This document shows positions 6,796 through 8,136 of a DNA stretch of 8,136 nt, piece after piece; the first letter of the stretch is position 1; every line of letters begins with the position of its first letter. This DNA comes from Gammaproteobacteria bacterium. GTDB taxonomy: Bacteria > Pseudomonadota > Gammaproteobacteria > GCA-001735895. The notes under the pieces are model-generated. The model was not told the origin of the DNA. It saw only the letters and a list, made by a program, of their open reading frames with translations, and did no database searches. The stretch spans positions 1-8,136 of the forward strand of contig JAASSH010000073.1 of assembly GCA_021767985.1 (NCBI GenBank), in the 5' to 3' direction. The translations under genes and the position numbers were made by a program.

Positions 6796-6824
6796 TTCGC
6801 CAGTTTGCGCTTTTGACTGGCGAG
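6796..6824 (+). promoter_or_regulatory. Hairpin in the thrB leader, abutting its start codon
   Basis: TCGCCAGT (6797-6804) pairs perfectly with ACTGGCGA (6816-6823), and a wobble pair at each end extends the stem to 10 bp around a 9-nt loop (6806-6814). It ends four bases before the thrB ATG and covers GAG (6822-6824), the only ribosome-binding-like bases. It could lower or control thrB translation, or be a DNA operator between polA and thrB. No T-run follows, so it is not a terminator. Confidence 0.45.
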
Positions 6825-6828
6825 ATTA

Positions 6829-7794
6829 ATGTCTGTATTCACCACCGTCGAGCAATCCCAACTCGAACAATTCCTGGTCCGTTACGATATCGGTAAGGCC
6901 CGTGGTTTCCGACCGATCCCCGATGGGATCACCAATACCAACTACCAGCTCGAAACCGATCTCGGTGATTTCGTGCTCACGCTTTACGAGCATCACAGCG
7001 ATGACGAACTCGACTACATGCTCGGCTTACAGCGGCACATGGCTGCCAAATCCGTCCTTTGTCCGGCACCGGTCGAAGACCGTCGAGGCGATTTCTACTC
7101 GATACTAAACCAGCGGCCCGCGGCCATTATTCGTCGCCTGCCAGGTGCTGTAATAGTCACACCAGACGCACAACACTGCGCCCAGGTCGGTACCGAGCTG
7201 GCGCGGTTTCATCTTGCCGGGCAGGACTACGAAAAACATCGGAATAATCCACGCGGCATCGACTGGCTGCTGGCCGCGGGCGACATGCTGGAAGACAATA
7301 TCAGCGTCGATGACCAGTTATTGTTCGATTCGACGCTGCGGGATTATCGGAACTTCGATTGCTCGGCGCTGCCTCGAGGCGCGATTCATGCCGACCTGTT
7401 CCATGACAATGCCCTGTTTGTCGATGGTCAGCTAAGTGGCATCATCGATTTCGACTATGTTTGCGAGGAAAGCTTCGCTTTCGATATCGCGGTGATGCTA
7501 AACGACTGGTGTATCGATAGCCAGGGGCAGCTGGACGAGGCTCGGGTCGCTGCGATACTAAACGCTTACCAGGCGCAACGACGGTTAGAGCCTGAGGAAA
7601 TCGAGGCTCTGCCGCTAATGTTGCGGTTCGGGGCTTTGCGGTTCTGGCTGTCCCGGCTTTATGACAAGGTCTTCCCGTTACACGGCGAATTAACTTTTAT
7701 CAAGAACCCTGCCGAGTTTCGAGATTTGTTGTGTCTGCGCAGTGGCCAGCAGGAATCGTTGCGAAAATCATTCCTCCAACACCGTATGAAGTAA
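6829..7794 (+). CDS. thrB: Homoserine kinase, type II (APH/ThrB-like fold)
   Basis: It would phosphorylate homoserine to O-phosphohomoserine, the step before threonine synthase. The 321-residue protein belongs to the aminoglycoside-phosphotransferase-like kinase fold, not the GHMP fold of E. coli ThrB. Visible features are the N-terminal DGITNTNYQLET nucleotide-binding strand-loop (32-43), FVLTLYEH with the strand that normally carries the ATP-contacting residue (48-55), the catalytic Brenner motif HADLFHDN (187-194; D189, N194) and the metal-binding IIDFDYV (205-211; D207). RFGALRFWLSRLYDK (266-280) is typical of this homoserine kinase family. Placement next to polA matches P. aeruginosa thrB. 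Related APH-fold kinases act on other substrates, so specificity is inferred from family and synteny. It is divergent from polA and ends 8 bp before the convergent mnmE stop. Confidence 0.87.
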   Translation: MSVFTTVEQSQLEQFLVRYDIGKARGFRPIPDGITNTNYQLETDLGDFVLTLYEHHSDDELDYMLGLQRHMAAKSVLCPAPVEDRRGDFYSILNQRPAAIIRRLPGAVIVTPDAQHCAQVGTELARFHLAGQDYEKHRNNPRGIDWLLAAGDMLEDNISVDDQLLFDSTLRDYRNFDCSALPRGAIHADLFHDNALFVDGQLSGIIDFDYVCEESFAFDIAVMLNDWCIDSQGQLDEARVAAILNAYQAQRRLEPEEIEALPLMLRFGALRFWLSRLYDKVFPLHGELTFIKNPAEFRDLLCLRSGQQESLRKSFLQHRMK

Positions 7795-7802
7795 CAAGCC
7801 GG

Positions 7803-8136
7803 TTATTTTCCAATGCAAAAAGTGGAAAAAATCCTGCCCAGTAGATCGTCGCTGGTGAATTCGCCCGTGATTTCGTTCAGATGTCTCTGAGCACCGCGCA
7901 GGTCTTCCGCCATCAGCTCCCCCGATCGCGTGTCATTGAAAGTAGCGGTCGCCTGGCGAATGCACTCGAGCGCTCGCTGCAGCGCATCGACATGGCGCCG
8001 CCTTGCCATAAACGCCTGCTTGTCCTGGTTAAAGTCCGAGATTTGCCCCGTTATGCGTTCTATCAGCGATTCCATACCGGCCCCGCTAACTGTCGAAATA
8101 TAAAGCGCATCGTCAACAGAGGCTGGTCCCGGGGCG
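7803..8136 (-). CDS. mnmE: tRNA modification GTPase MnmE, C-terminal part
   Basis: Only the last 110 codons are in the window; the frame stays open to the right edge, so the start lies beyond it, and the Met at 8075 is internal. With MnmG, MnmE forms the carboxymethylaminomethyl group on the wobble uridine of certain tRNAs. The visible part begins at the end of the G domain, with a G5-like ISTVSGAGMESL. It continues through the helical domain (QAFMARRRHVDALQRALE, matching the family's LARRRHxxAL) to the family-defining C-terminus DDLLGRIFSTFCIGK, whose Cys in C-I-G-K is needed for the modification. The terminus is complete, so the gene looks intact. It converges on thrB with an 8-bp gap and no terminator between them. 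mnmE is not next to thrB in Pseudomonas or E. coli, so this join appears lineage-specific. Confidence 0.95.
   Translation of the reverse strand, partial: APGPASVDDALYISTVSGAGMESLIERITGQISDFNQDKQAFMARRRHVDALQRALECIRQATATFNDTRSGELMAEDLRGAQRHLNEITGEFTSDDLLGRIFSTFCIGK

Noticed and set aside
6774..6803. TAATAT on the minus strand as the -10 of a polA promoter
   Set aside because: The box matches the consensus at only four positions and the best -35 at 17-nt spacing (TGGCGA) at three; not enough to call.

Overview
The window looks like chromosomal DNA from a free-living gammaproteobacterium that is neither an enteric nor a typical Pseudomonas. This rests on protein motifs and on gene order: dsbA, cytochrome c4, engB and polA followed by a type II homoserine kinase (thrB) is an arrangement known from Pseudomonas and relatives. 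No insertion sequence, tRNA, rRNA, CRISPR array or phage gene is visible.

Layout. Positions 1-1581 (+) hold most of a three-domain response regulator (receiver, PP2C-type phosphatase, HATPase), whose N-terminus lies before the window. Converging on it are dsbA (1619-2245, -) and a di-haem cytochrome c4 (2351-2959, -). engB/yihA, a ribosome-assembly GTPase (3049-3639, +), is divergent from the cytochrome gene. polA (4028-6736, -) is complete and converges on engB. thrB (6829-7794, +) is divergent from polA and converges, 8 bp apart, on the 3' end of mnmE (7803-8136, -), which runs off the window.

The most interesting part is the 388-bp gap between engB and polA. In enterics this position holds the sRNA Spot 42 (spf), and in Pseudomonas aeruginosa it holds ErsA, in both cases on the polA strand. 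Here the minus strand carries a good sigma-E/AlgU-type promoter (GGAACTT, 16-nt spacer, TCTAT; 3803-3776). It is followed by about 114 nt that can fold into three consecutive stem-loops and a near-ideal intrinsic terminator with a 9-bp perfect stem and six Ts (3685-3657). The second stem-loop displays the pyrimidine-rich sequence CUCCCUCCU, an anti-Shine-Dalgarno motif. I read this as an unannotated ErsA/Spot 42-position sRNA under envelope-stress control.

How the genes relate. Most are housekeeping genes: periplasmic disulfide formation (dsbA), electron transfer (cytochrome c4), 50S assembly (engB), DNA repair and replication (polA), threonine synthesis (thrB) and tRNA wobble modification (mnmE). 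Two elements are regulatory: the partner-switching response regulator at the left edge and the predicted envelope-stress sRNA. The seed of the sRNA could pair with the shared CAGGAGAA ribosome-binding sites of dsbA and the cytochrome gene, but an anti-SD motif is promiscuous, so that link is only a hypothesis.
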